Positions 35,969 to 48,476 of a stretch of DNA of 64,000 nucleotides are shown piece by piece. The DNA is taken from assembly GCA_944389195.1 (NCBI GenBank), contig CALXLM010000026.1, positions 116,199 through 180,198 of the forward strand. The letters are read 5' to 3'. The DNA is from an uncultured Opitutales bacterium (GTDB lineage Bacteria; Verrucomicrobiota; Verrucomicrobiia; Opitutales; Intestinicryptomonadaceae). Within the stretch, counting starts at the first letter, position 1, and every line of letters starts with the position of its first letter. Under the pieces are notes generated by a model, which was not told the origin of the DNA, searched no databases, and saw only the letters and a list, made by a program, of their open reading frames with translations. The translations under genes were made by a program, and so were the position numbers.

Positions 35969-37984
35969 TTACCATGGCCAAAATGAATCGGGAACGAGCT
36001 TCAACGCAAATCCTCCGCCTTTCTTCATTTCTATTTTAAGCTTGTCGGAGGATTTCACATTTTTTACCACGCGCCTGAAATCGGTGGCTATTTTATTGCT
36101 GTTGGGCGCGTCGCAGAACAATTCGGCGCAATAATCGCCCTCCGGCAGAAACTTCGACAAATCAAGCTCTACCGTTTTGCCTCCCCAGTCGCACATGCCG
36201 CCCACATACCAAACGTCGCCCTTGCGGCGAGCGACAACAACGTATTCTCCCATTTTGCCCTCTATGGCCTTTGTATCGTCCCAAGAAGTGGGGGTTTCGG
36301 CTATAAACTTCAAAATATCGGGCTGTTTGAGGTACTCGCTTGGCATGTCGCTTATCATCTGAAGCGGGCCGTAAAAGAGAATATACTGCGCAATCATATG
36401 GGCGCGCGTTCCGTTAACATTCGGAAAATCGTTCGATTTCGTCCAATTGCCGACAGCGCAGTTGCGCATTCCACCGGGGGTATAGTCCATCGGCCCCGAA
36501 AGCATTCTCGTGAACACCAAATCGACATTGTGCGACGGCGATATCGCCGGCGACCATTTGTTGACCTCGCCCCCGTAAACACCCTCGAAATTGACGGAGT
36601 TCGGATATGTGCGCTGGAACCCGGCCGGCGCGGGACACCCGTGCCAGTCTATTACCATTTTGCGGTCCGCGGCAAGTTTGGAAATGTTCTCAAAATGGCG
36701 TATCAACCACTGGTCGTCCCTGTCGCTAAAGTCGATTTTCAAGCCGTAAACCCCCCAGCTTTTAAATAAGTCGAGCGCGCGCTCGGGCTGGTCGTAAAGC
36801 ACTTTGCTGTAAACCCAAATAATGACCTTTACACCTTTGGAATTGGCGTATTTGACTATTCCGGGAATATCGACAGCCGGCTTGCCGTCGATAAAGCGTT
36901 CTGTCAAGTTATAGTATTTTTTCATCTCGGGGGAACGCCCGACGTGCCAGCCGGCATCGAACGTTACGAACGGAATATTGTTGGCGGCGGCAAAATCCAC
37001 ATAATACCTGCACATGTCGTCGTTGAAGCCCAACGGGAAATCGACGCCCTCGGTATTCCAATTAACCCACCAATCCCATACCGACGGACCGACCTTTATC
37101 CACGAAGTATCCGCAATTTTAGACGGCTCCGCCAATTTGTAAACGGTATCGTTGTCTGCAAAATCTATATCGTTCCTGCCCACGATAAACACCCTCCACG
37201 GAAACGAGCGCGAACCGTCTGTTTTTGCTATGCGGTTCTCCTCCTCTTTAACGATATACATGTGCCCGGTTTTGGTAAGCGCCAGTTTTTTGGGCTCTCT
37301 GGCAAATACCGCCCTCATGCTCTCCGACCCCTCCGGCCATGATATCCGCATGCCCGGATAATCGAACCAAGCCGACTCCAAAACCGCAACCTTCAATCCG
37401 TTTTTCTCGAAGAAGAACGGCAGCGTGGCGCTGTCAAACTCCTTTTTCTTCAAGAGACCGGCATTATCCCTCAACCACAGGCGCTCGAAAGATGTCCGCT
37501 TTGACTTCACGGCGTGGGCTACGACTTTGTCGGAGGGTTTTATTGAAGACAATTCCAAGATTTCGTCGTTCACAATAAGCGTCCCTCCGAAATCCGTCAC
37601 AAACCTGTACGCGGCTGCTTCATTGTATACCCTCACCAATAGTTTAAAGTCTTTAAACTTCAGCTCCAACTGGTTGTATTCGTCCTTTACCGTCTTTCTG
37701 ATGCCATAAACTGTTTCTATCTGTCCGCTGTGCGACGACAGCGAACTCGAAAGGGCCGAGGCGTTCCTTCCAAGATACCCCTTGTCCGTATCCATGCCTA
37801 TCGCGCAATTTTCCAACAAAACCTTTCCGTCGGCCTTGAGCGAAAACTCCAGCGTTTTACCGTCCGACACCGAAGCCACTATTTTCCCGTCCGGCGATTT
37901 TACCGTATAGACCTCTCCAAATAAATTTGCCGAAGCTGCGGCAAAAATAATCCCTCCGAACACAATGCACATTAGATTTTTCAT
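35969..37984 (-). CDS. GH97 glycoside hydrolase, copy 3
   Basis: 671 aa. Signal peptide at 1-23 (MCIVFGGIIFAAASANLFG). Barrel motif LKIDFSDRDDQ (D418), then VIDWHGCPAPAGFQRTYPN. As with its neighbours, the Asp at 418 argues for the retaining subgroup. It is the first gene of the copy 3-copy 2 pair. A terminator separates it from the upstream DUF1080-oxidoreductase unit, so it probably has its own promoter between 37985 and 38070. Confidence 0.92.
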   Translation of the reverse strand: MKNLMCIVFGGIIFAAASANLFGEVYTVKSPDGKIVASVSDGKTLEFSLKADGKVLLENCAIGMDTDKGYLGRNASALSSSLSSHSGQIETVYGIRKTVKDEYNQLELKFKDFKLLVRVYNEAAAYRFVTDFGGTLIVNDEILELSSIKPSDKVVAHAVKSKRTSFERLWLRDNAGLLKKKEFDSATLPFFFEKNGLKVAVLESAWFDYPGMRISWPEGSESMRAVFAREPKKLALTKTGHMYIVKEEENRIAKTDGSRSFPWRVFIVGRNDIDFADNDTVYKLAEPSKIADTSWIKVGPSVWDWWVNWNTEGVDFPLGFNDDMCRYYVDFAAANNIPFVTFDAGWHVGRSPEMKKYYNLTERFIDGKPAVDIPGIVKYANSKGVKVIIWVYSKVLYDQPERALDLFKSWGVYGLKIDFSDRDDQWLIRHFENISKLAADRKMVIDWHGCPAPAGFQRTYPNSVNFEGVYGGEVNKWSPAISPSHNVDLVFTRMLSGPMDYTPGGMRNCAVGNWTKSNDFPNVNGTRAHMIAQYILFYGPLQMISDMPSEYLKQPDILKFIAETPTSWDDTKAIEGKMGEYVVVARRKGDVWYVGGMCDWGGKTVELDLSKFLPEGDYCAELFCDAPNSNKIATDFRRVVKNVKSSDKLKIEMKKGGGFALKLVPDSFWPW

Positions 37985-38070
37985 AACAAAGCCAGTTTAA
38001 AAAACGCCCAAATTATAGCAATATATTTCTGCAACAATTTATTTTACAGTTTAGCTTTCTGTTTTTTGGC

Positions 38071-38101
38071 AAAAAAAAAGGTTTCGGATATTTCCGAAAC
38101 C
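38071..38101 (-). terminator. Rho-independent terminator after the DUF1080 gene
   Basis: GGTTTCGGA (38080-38088) pairs with TCCGAAACC (38093-38101), loop of 4, followed on the minus strand by about nine T. Confidence 0.9.
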
Positions 38102-38124
38102 CGCCGCGCGAGGCACGCCGAGGC

Positions 38125-40308
38125 CTATTTCAGCTCTTTTATTTTCAGATTGCGCCAAAGAATCTTACCCGTCTTGCCCATGTGCACCTGCAGCCCGAAA
38201 AATCCCGGCTTTGTCCCCTCCCAAATCAAATCCGATACGGGAACCCCGTTCAGCCATGTCTGGATTCTGTCGCCGGCGCATTTTATCGTCATTCTGTTCC
38301 AGCCGTCGAGACACACCGCATTGCGGGCGTTTTCGTGGTCTTTGCGCGAAAGCGAATATTTCCATTCTGCCCCTTCATTGTAAATACCCGCTGACCACCT
38401 GCGCTTAGGGTTGTCGTCCATCTCCGCCTGCGGGCCGACGATTTTATACCCTAAGCGCGCCGCGTTCGCCGAACTACCGTTTTTCCCTGAGTCTTCCGTT
38501 TTCTGTATCTGTCCGCGGAATATCACGCCAGAATTTCCGAACTCCTCCCATTTGAACTCGCACGTGAATATGAAATTCTCATAATCCGAACGCTCGGTCA
38601 CAAGGAAAGAGTTTTGCTTCATTTTCGGATCTGTGACGCCGTAAATACAGCCGTCCTTAACCGAGTATGCGGCGTTGCCCGTCGATGTTCTCCACCCGTC
38701 GAGGGTCTTGCCGTCGAACATGGAGGAAAATCCGCCATCGTTCAATTCCGGTTCGCGCTCTTCTGCTACTTTCATGAGAGAGTCCTCCACGGCGCGCTGG
38801 CGGTACTCGTTCTGCCACACGTCCTTACGCTTCATGGGTTTCGTTTTAAGCTTTGAAACTATGAATTTGTACTCCTTTTCGTCGGGAGAAAGGTTGTCTT
38901 TCAAAATTTCGTAGGCCGCCTCGGAAACGAACATTTTGTCGCGCGACTTTGCGAGCTTCTTTACGACAATCTTGGCTATGTCAGATCTGAGCGCCTCTTC
39001 CGCCCCGCGCATGCGCGACACAAACGCCCGCAATTTTCCGAAAGTAATGAGGTTTTCGACCATCTTGGAGATTTTTGCATCCTTGTACCCGCCGCCGAAA
39101 TACTCGTTTTCCAGCCTGTTCCACGCGTCTTCGTCGCCGCGCCTAATAAGAAACGAAAGGGCCTCGTAGTCGCCGCCGTCCGCCTTTTCTTTCAATATTC
39201 GGGCTGCCGCAAAGCTCGGATTTTCGTCGAAGACATTGCGGACATGCGAGGCCACTATCTTGTCCGAATCTTCCAGCATTGAATAAAGCTTCCTAAGGTT
39301 GGCCTCGTCGGTGCATATATAGCGCGCCATATATACTGCCTCGTCCCTTAAATCGGCGTCGTCCGAATCCAAAAGCGGCGCGACCACCGGATAAAAGCGC
39401 GTATCCCCCGAAAGCATAAAGGTCCCCATCGCGGCAAGTTTCGCCCTTTTGGAGAGTTTCGGGAAGACCGCCAATATTTCGGCTGAATCGTCAAAGCGGC
39501 GCGCGTTGTATATAAGCCTGCCCGCCTTCTCGACATTCTCGCCGTCCGCTATTATTATGGAGTCGAGATATTTTACGCGGTTCTTGCCTTCAAGTTCCGC
39601 GCGCGCGCCTATCGACATGCCGAAGTCCTCCGGCACGCACTCGAGCGCGTCCTTGGCGAGGGATTTTTCCCCGTTTTTTGCCGACCTGTATGCTATCATC
39701 GAAAGAGCGAACAAAGCCGACTGGCGGCGAAAGTCGTTTTTCATCGCAACATCGCGCAAAAATTCCACGGAATCATCATCTACAAAATTTACGAGAGAGG
39801 CCACCGCGAAAAGCGCCAGTTCCCTGTCGGGAGAATCGGCGTATTTCTTGACGGCCTCGAACCCCTCCGACGACCCGCGCGCGGCAAGCGTCGATATCAT
39901 GTCCATGCGGCATTTCGTCCCCGCCTTTTCGAGGGCCGACACAAGCGCCTTGTCGGCATCGGAAGAATCCAGCGTTATAAACACGCTGCAAACCCACGGC
40001 GTTCTGAAATCGTCGCCGAGGAACTTTTCCAAAACCGGAACGCAACGCTCGGTTGCTATGGGCTTCAGTATTTCGCACGCCCTGTCAAAGGCCGCGTCGC
40101 TTATTTTCCCCTCGGAAATTATCGACAAAAGCCTGCCTTCTATTACTGGGGCCTTAGCCGCGAACGACGAATCCCCGCGAAGCTCGTAGAACCACGCAAG
40201 GCTGTCTCCGGGCCGGTAGGACTTAAAATCCGAATAAGCGTCCGCAAACAGCGGCGACAACGCCGCCGCGCACGCCGAAACCAATATCGAAAAAACTGTC
40301 TTTTTCAT
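38125..40308 (-). CDS. HEAT-repeat protein with C-terminal DUF1080 (3-keto-glucoside hydrolase-like) domain
   Basis: 727 aa from the ATG at 40308, preceded by AGGAGG. Signal peptide at ~1-23. Residues ~25-480 are helical HEAT-like repeats (short pairs such as ELALFAVASLVNFVDDDSVEFLRDVAM). Residues ~525-727 are a DUF1080 concanavalin-like domain: FSSMFDGKTLDGWR, NSFLVTERSDYENFIFTCEFKW, GNSGVIFRGQI, and a final LRNLKIKEL. DUF1080 includes 3-keto-disaccharide hydrolases, which fits the oxidoreductase gene 14 bp upstream: oxidation of a sugar at C3, then cleavage. It is exported. Confidence 0.88.
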   Translation of the reverse strand: MKKTVFSILVSACAAALSPLFADAYSDFKSYRPGDSLAWFYELRGDSSFAAKAPVIEGRLLSIISEGKISDAAFDRACEILKPIATERCVPVLEKFLGDDFRTPWVCSVFITLDSSDADKALVSALEKAGTKCRMDMISTLAARGSSEGFEAVKKYADSPDRELALFAVASLVNFVDDDSVEFLRDVAMKNDFRRQSALFALSMIAYRSAKNGEKSLAKDALECVPEDFGMSIGARAELEGKNRVKYLDSIIIADGENVEKAGRLIYNARRFDDSAEILAVFPKLSKRAKLAAMGTFMLSGDTRFYPVVAPLLDSDDADLRDEAVYMARYICTDEANLRKLYSMLEDSDKIVASHVRNVFDENPSFAAARILKEKADGGDYEALSFLIRRGDEDAWNRLENEYFGGGYKDAKISKMVENLITFGKLRAFVSRMRGAEEALRSDIAKIVVKKLAKSRDKMFVSEAAYEILKDNLSPDEKEYKFIVSKLKTKPMKRKDVWQNEYRQRAVEDSLMKVAEEREPELNDGGFSSMFDGKTLDGWRTSTGNAAYSVKDGCIYGVTDPKMKQNSFLVTERSDYENFIFTCEFKWEEFGNSGVIFRGQIQKTEDSGKNGSSANAARLGYKIVGPQAEMDDNPKRRWSAGIYNEGAEWKYSLSRKDHENARNAVCLDGWNRMTIKCAGDRIQTWLNGVPVSDLIWEGTKPGFFGLQVHMGKTGKILWRNLKIKELK

Positions 40309-40322
40309 ATGCAAATATCCTC

Positions 40323-41639
40323 CTACGCCTTAAGTTGCCACGGCGCGCAGTACGCACGGTCGCAAAGTCTGGCGGCCTCCTCGTCGCCGACAATCTCCTC
40401 GCTTACCGGATCCCATTTGATTGGCCTGTTCAGCCTGTACGCTATCTCGGCGAGGAGGCAGCCGGTATTGGTCCTGTGCGCTATGTTAATGTCAGTCACC
40501 GCCCTGCGCCTGTCGAGTATGCTGTCGACAAACGCTGTAAAATGGTTGCCGGCGCGCACGCCGAAAAGCCTGTCCTCGGTCGGCAGTATCCTCGTTTCGG
40601 AAATCTTAATCGGGTTTGAGGATATCATGCCGCGCGAAACGAACAGCGATCCCTTCTCGCCGAAAAATTCCACGCCGTTTCTGTTCATGTCCGACATCTC
40701 GATCTCAACGCCGTTCGAGTAATAGAAAGTCACGCTGAACTTCATCGGCTGGTCCGAAAATCCGTCCTTCGGCCACTCCACAAAGTTGGGGACAATTTCA
40801 GTAGGACCGGATTCGTCAACCCCCATGGCCCAATGGGCGATGTCAAGATGGTGCGCTCCCCAGTCGGCTATTTTGCCCGCGCAGTAATTCATTATGCCGC
40901 GCCAGCGGGTAAACGTTTTGCGCGGATTGTAGTAGGCAACGCGCGGGGCGGGACCCTGCCACATTTCCCAATCCATGCCGGGCGGAACGGGGACAGGCCC
41001 CAAAACCTCGGCCTTAAAGTTTGAAGGCAGGCCTATCACAATCCGGTGGACGCGCCCGAGATACCCGTTTCTTACGATTTCAGCGGCCTTCACAAAATCG
41101 GTCAACGAACGCTGCCAAGAACCGGTCTGCCATATTATGCCTGAAGCTTCCACGGCGTCGCGCAGCACTTTGCCCTCGCGTATCGTGCGCGTAAGGGGTT
41201 TCTCACCGTAAACGTCTTTGCCCGCCGCAACGCACTCCAAAGCGACAATCGCGTGCCAATGGTCGGGAACGGCCGACATTATGAAATCGACGTCCTTTCG
41301 CGCCACCACCTCGCGAAAGTCGTTGTAGCACGGTATGTCCATGCCGTAGTTTTTGCGCGCTACCTGAAGCCCCCGCTGGTCGTTGTTGGAATACCCGTAA
41401 TATTGGCGCCCCTCGGTGGCGTTGACGTCGCACAATCCGACGAGTTGAAGGCGCTTGTCGCTCCTAAAAACGCCCGTATTCGCGCTGCCCTGCGTTCCGA
41501 GTCCTATCGATGCAAACGTTATCCTTTCGCTCGGCGCAACCGCACCGTCCCTTCCCAGCACCGACGACGGAATGATTGTGGGAAATCCGACCGCAAGCCC
41601 CGCTCCCGCTATTTTTTTTACAAACTCTCTCCTTTTCAT
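40323..41639 (-). CDS. Tat-exported Gfo/Idh/MocA oxidoreductase
   Basis: 438 aa. The N-terminus MKRREFVKKIAGAGLAVGFP is a twin-arginine signal, so the enzyme is probably exported folded with its cofactor. Rossmann domain: ITFASIGLGTQGSAN and VGLCDVNATEGR. The EKPLTRTIREGK block holds the family Lys, and HLDIAHWAMGVDE the His region. Such verrucomicrobial proteins act on sugars, and a role in making 3-keto sugars for the DUF1080 partner downstream is plausible (inferred). It is divergent from the GH50-like gene. Confidence 0.88.
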   Translation of the reverse strand: MKRREFVKKIAGAGLAVGFPTIIPSSVLGRDGAVAPSERITFASIGLGTQGSANTGVFRSDKRLQLVGLCDVNATEGRQYYGYSNNDQRGLQVARKNYGMDIPCYNDFREVVARKDVDFIMSAVPDHWHAIVALECVAAGKDVYGEKPLTRTIREGKVLRDAVEASGIIWQTGSWQRSLTDFVKAAEIVRNGYLGRVHRIVIGLPSNFKAEVLGPVPVPPGMDWEMWQGPAPRVAYYNPRKTFTRWRGIMNYCAGKIADWGAHHLDIAHWAMGVDESGPTEIVPNFVEWPKDGFSDQPMKFSVTFYYSNGVEIEMSDMNRNGVEFFGEKGSLFVSRGMISSNPIKISETRILPTEDRLFGVRAGNHFTAFVDSILDRRRAVTDINIAHRTNTGCLLAEIAYRLNRPIKWDPVSEEIVGDEEAARLCDRAYCAPWQLKA

Positions 41640-41773
41640 AAAACTTTTCCCTGAATTTTAGCGTAAACCGTTCTCAAACGAATGAGACCTTATTAAATAT
41701 CGCCCGGCATTTGTCAAGTTTTTTGCCCAATTTTTTATTGCAAGAGCTTGCCTTTCCGATAGCTTTTCAACGC

Positions 41774-43945
41774 ATGAGAACCTCTATATTGTTTGCCGCG
41801 CTTGCCGTGTTGCCGCATATCCACGCGCTTTCCGAAACCCTGTTTACCGACGGGTTTGAAAACTTCGACCAGACAAAAACCGCCGCTTATCTTGAGTTAA
41901 ATCCCGATAGGACCAAACTTATAGAGGGGGAGGAGGCTCTGTCCGGGAACGTCTCGGCGGAACTCGACACCCGCAAAGATAAATCGCCTTTCCCTCTGTC
42001 GCTAAAAATTTCCCACCCTGAAATGCTTCCGGGATTCCAATACAGGCTGTCGATGAGATACTTCGCCCCTAAAAGCCGCGACGGCAGCGCGCCGAGATAT
42101 TACGTTTACATGGAACGGAAGCCGTCTCCCCCGGAAAACCGCGACCCAGCAATAGGGGCGTTGAACAATACATACTCGTTTTTTGGGTCGGATGCGCCGC
42201 AAACCTTTTGCGGAACGTTCGTACCCGCCGCCGACGGAGACTCGCCATACATTTGCCTCACATCGGCAGGAGGGGCAAGGATAATCGTAGACGACATCAA
42301 ATTGGAAAAATCCCCGCTGCAGAAGTGCGTATGGATGCTCGAGAAAGACGCCTTTCTGTTCCTCAGAATCCCTCCGACGGGGGGATATTACTACAACGAA
42401 TCTGAGGCGATGTTCGAAATCTCAAAAAAGGATTTTTTCCCGTTTATAGACAAATACGGGCAGTTCAAACATAAGAGCTGGCCGAACAAAATAACAGCGG
42501 ACAGCGATTTCAAAAAAATGCTCGAGGCAGAACTCGCCTTTAACTCAAAGCTCGGCGGAGTGAAAAACCGCGACAAATACTTCGGGCTCGTCGCCAAAGA
42601 TAGAAAATTCAATGCCACAGGCAGATTCAGGCTTCAAAAAGTCGACGGCAAATGGTTTTTCATAACCCCCGAGGGAAACCTGTTTTGGTCGCACGGCATA
42701 GACTGCGTTGGCGGAGCCCCCTCCACTCCGACTTCAAAGCGCGAACATTATTTTGAGGACATATCCGATTCGAAATATTCCGAGACAGGCTGGTGGGCCA
42801 AAGTCTTTTACGAACCGGGAAAATTTAAAACGTTCAACTTTACCGCGCGGAACATAGACTTAAAGTACGCAGACAAAGCCCCCGACTACAAAAATGTCGC
42901 CCCCGCAAGGCTGAAGACATGGGGAATAAATACGTACGGGGCATGGACGCAAACGGACCTGCTAAAGGCGGAAAAAATACCCTACGCGCTGATATTGTCG
43001 TCGATACACCCATTGAAGCTGGAGTCGAAGAACAAGCTATACGGATATTGGAAACCTTTTCCCGACTATTTTGACCCGCGCTTTGGTGAAATGACAAAAA
43101 AAGCCGTGCTTAAATCGGCGGACTTAATAAGGTCGCCGTATTGCATCGGGGTTTTTATCGACAACGAACTTCCGTGGCAGTCGAAAACAATATCCACACC
43201 GAAAGCGGTGCTCACATGCCCAGCTGACCAGCCGTCAAAAGTCGAGTTTAAAAAATTCCTGCAAAAAAAGCGCAAAAACATAGAAAACCTCAATAATGCA
43301 TGGGCTTCGGAATATAAAGACTGGAACGAATTTCTATCGAGAACCGATTTCGTCCCCAAAACCGGCGAGGGGAAACGCGACATGCTGGAATTCGAACGCG
43401 AAATATACCGCCACTACTTTAAGACCTGCAGAGACGCCGTAAAAAACGCCGATCCAGAAGCCCTTTATTTCGGGTGCCGCCTCGCATGGACAAACGTCCT
43501 TGTTGAAAAAGTTGCATCTACATACTGCGACGCCGTAAGCTTCAACCTGTACCGCGACAGCGTCGCAGATTTCGACCTGCCTGAAGGCGCGAAAGACAAA
43601 CCTGTAATCATCGGGGAATTCCATTTCGGAAACCAGGACAGGGGAGTTTTCGGAGGCGGATTGCGGCCGTGCGCCACAATGGCCGAACGCGTAAAAAAAT
43701 ACGAAACATATCTGGACGGCGCGATAAAAAATCCGCGCATAGTAGGCGCACACTGGTTCCAATATTTCGACCAGCCGACCACCGGAAGATGCGGCGACGG
43801 CGAAAACTACAGCGTCGGATTCGTGGACGTCGCCGACACCCTGCAATACGAAATGGTCGAGGCCGCGCGCAAATTCTCCGAAGAAATGTATGAAAAGAGG
43901 CTGTCCGGCAACAGGAGCAGCTCGATAGAAAATTCAAAACGATAG
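41774..43945 (+). CDS. GH50-like (clan GH-A) glycoside hydrolase
   Basis: 723 aa from the ATG at 41774, which begins a signal peptide (RTSILFAALAVLPHIHA); an ATG at 41711 is less likely. Residues ~25-200 look like a carbohydrate-binding beta-sandwich. The catalytic part starts at DGKWFFITPEGNLFWSHGIDCV. Clan GH-A glutamates are E465 in FIDNELPW (acid/base) and E615 in IIGEFHFG (nucleophile). GEFHFGxxDRGxF is characteristic of GH50 beta-agarases and relatives. The real substrate may be another galactan. It is convergent with the GH13 gene. Confidence 0.82.
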   Translation: MRTSILFAALAVLPHIHALSETLFTDGFENFDQTKTAAYLELNPDRTKLIEGEEALSGNVSAELDTRKDKSPFPLSLKISHPEMLPGFQYRLSMRYFAPKSRDGSAPRYYVYMERKPSPPENRDPAIGALNNTYSFFGSDAPQTFCGTFVPAADGDSPYICLTSAGGARIIVDDIKLEKSPLQKCVWMLEKDAFLFLRIPPTGGYYYNESEAMFEISKKDFFPFIDKYGQFKHKSWPNKITADSDFKKMLEAELAFNSKLGGVKNRDKYFGLVAKDRKFNATGRFRLQKVDGKWFFITPEGNLFWSHGIDCVGGAPSTPTSKREHYFEDISDSKYSETGWWAKVFYEPGKFKTFNFTARNIDLKYADKAPDYKNVAPARLKTWGINTYGAWTQTDLLKAEKIPYALILSSIHPLKLESKNKLYGYWKPFPDYFDPRFGEMTKKAVLKSADLIRSPYCIGVFIDNELPWQSKTISTPKAVLTCPADQPSKVEFKKFLQKKRKNIENLNNAWASEYKDWNEFLSRTDFVPKTGEGKRDMLEFEREIYRHYFKTCRDAVKNADPEALYFGCRLAWTNVLVEKVASTYCDAVSFNLYRDSVADFDLPEGAKDKPVIIGEFHFGNQDRGVFGGGLRPCATMAERVKKYETYLDGAIKNPRIVGAHWFQYFDQPTTGRCGDGENYSVGFVDVADTLQYEMVEAARKFSEEMYEKRLSGNRSSSIENSKR

Positions 43946-43966
43946 ACTCTTTGCCCTCTTGCACAT

Positions 43967-44006
43967 AAAAATGCGGAACTTCGCGCGCAAAACGCAAAGT
44001 TCCGCA
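43967..44006 (-). terminator. Terminator between GH50-like and GH13 genes
   Basis: TGCGGAACTT (43972-43981) pairs with AAGTTCCGCA (43997-44006). The minus-strand copy is followed by five T. It ends the GH13 transcript and may also stop the GH50 one. Confidence 0.75.
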
Positions 44007-44032
44007 AGTGTGTCAACAATGGTGAGCCAGCC

Positions 44033-45475
44033 CTATTCGTATCTTAGAATAGCATACCCATACGGAGCAAGAACCACCCTGAGCGAGCCTTCTTTCTGTT
44101 TGAACTGGCACCCGTATTTTATAATGGTGGAAATCCTCGGAGACTCAAAATTGACGTTCGCCTCCACTGAGGAAGAGCTCGTATTTACGACGACAAGAAT
44201 GTTTTGCCATTTAGCGTTGCGCGTAAAGGTGAGCAACTTGTCGGAGGCCGAATTGTCGAGCCATGTGGTCGAGCCGTTCCATAGGGCCGTGTTGTCCTTG
44301 CGAATTTTTGCGAGCTTTCTTATCAGCTGCAACCTTGCCGAACCCTCTTTTGTGGCGAGCTTCTCCCAACCGACAAAAAACCTGCCGTGTTTGTTGTCGG
44401 CAAACATCGAAAACGGCGCGTCGTCGGCAAACTCGTTGCCGTTGTATAAAAACGGTATGCCGTCCATGGTAAAATTGAGGACCTGCACGGCGTCCATGCC
44501 GCGCCTACCGAACTGCTGCTCGTAGCGGGCCCCTCCCTTTTCGGGCTGGCAGGCGTCGCTTGCGGTATCGTGGTTGTCGAGAGCCCTCAACAGGCGCGAC
44601 CCCTTCGCAAACTGTTTGTTTTGCGTTTCCCATATCTCGCGGAGGGCGCTGGCGGGTTTCTTGCCGTTGAACACGTCTATAAGCCCGTACTCCCATTTAA
44701 ATGAATAATTGGCGTCGTAAACGTCGGTCTGGGCGTCTTTGCGCTCGCCCTCGGCTATCATTATCACGTCGGGTTTTATCTTAGATATGCGCTCGTAGGC
44801 CTCCCGCCAAAAATCCGCCGGAACTGACGGCTCAACATCGGTGCGGTATCCGTCAACGTCAAACTTCTCTATAAAGTGGGTCATATTCTTTATCAAATAT
44901 TCCCGCAAGCCTTTGCTCTTGAAATTAAGCTCCGGGAAATTCCACCTGCCGTTTTTCACGCTGCCGTCAGCCGCTCGGACTACGAAGTCGGGATTCGTCT
45001 TTATAAACGGAGCTTTCGGCCCGCAATGGTAATACACAAGGTCGAGAATCACCTTCAACCCGCACTTGTGGGCCTCCTCGACAAACGCCTTGAGGTCTTC
45101 GTCGGTTCCGAAACGCGGATCAATCTTAAAATAATCCTTTATCCTGTAGGGATTTCTCGGATTGTTAAGCCCCGAAGCTTTTTGGCGTTTGCTCCAAAAG
45201 CGCATGTCGGAATCGTCGTCAGATTCGACAATCGGGCACAAGTAAACTATGTCGGCCCCCACGGATTTTATGTACGGCAAAAACTCCGCCGCCTTTTTAA
45301 GCGTTCCCTCCTGCGTAAAATGCTGCGGCAATATCTGGTAAATCACCGACCTTTGGAACGCCTCCGTCGTCGGGCGCGCCTCTTTGGCGCCGCCCGATGC
45401 GCACGCGACAAAAGGCATAAGCGTAAAAGCCAATGCGAAAACCACATAACATTTTTTCATTTTATAGCTTTTCAT
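44033..45475 (-). CDS. GH13 alpha-amylase family enzyme, exported
   Basis: 480 aa from the ATG at 45475 (signal peptide KKCYVVFALAFTLMPFVACASGG); longer frames upstream lack signal character. The Cys after PFVA could be a lipoprotein site, although the lipobox is not ideal. The four GH13 regions are visible: VILDLVYYHC, FDVDGYRTDV (nucleophile Asp), MIAEGE (acid/base Glu) and LDNHDT. The C-terminal ~90 residues form the usual beta domain. Starch- or glycogen-type alpha-glucans are the expected substrates. Confidence 0.9.
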   Translation of the reverse strand: MKSYKMKKCYVVFALAFTLMPFVACASGGAKEARPTTEAFQRSVIYQILPQHFTQEGTLKKAAEFLPYIKSVGADIVYLCPIVESDDDSDMRFWSKRQKASGLNNPRNPYRIKDYFKIDPRFGTDEDLKAFVEEAHKCGLKVILDLVYYHCGPKAPFIKTNPDFVVRAADGSVKNGRWNFPELNFKSKGLREYLIKNMTHFIEKFDVDGYRTDVEPSVPADFWREAYERISKIKPDVIMIAEGERKDAQTDVYDANYSFKWEYGLIDVFNGKKPASALREIWETQNKQFAKGSRLLRALDNHDTASDACQPEKGGARYEQQFGRRGMDAVQVLNFTMDGIPFLYNGNEFADDAPFSMFADNKHGRFFVGWEKLATKEGSARLQLIRKLAKIRKDNTALWNGSTTWLDNSASDKLLTFTRNAKWQNILVVVNTSSSSVEANVNFESPRISTIIKYGCQFKQKEGSLRVVLAPYGYAILRYE

Positions 45476-45724
45476 ATATGATAAATCTCCTTTGCAAGCC
45501 ATCTTCCGCATTCGCGGCCCGTTTTCAATTTTAATTTTAAATAAATTTGCTAAACTGTACACTAATCGGCGCAATCCGACACCCGCAAAACGCAACCAGT
45601 CGGGCGCGCGTCAAAAACGGGATTTGATGCAAAGAGGCTTCAGCTTTCGTCATGGCAAAGCTAAAAAAACGGCGTAAACATCCAGCCCCGCTTTAAGGCA
45701 GCCACCCATCGCAATCCGGCCACA

Positions 45725-48476
<2,752 letters not shown>

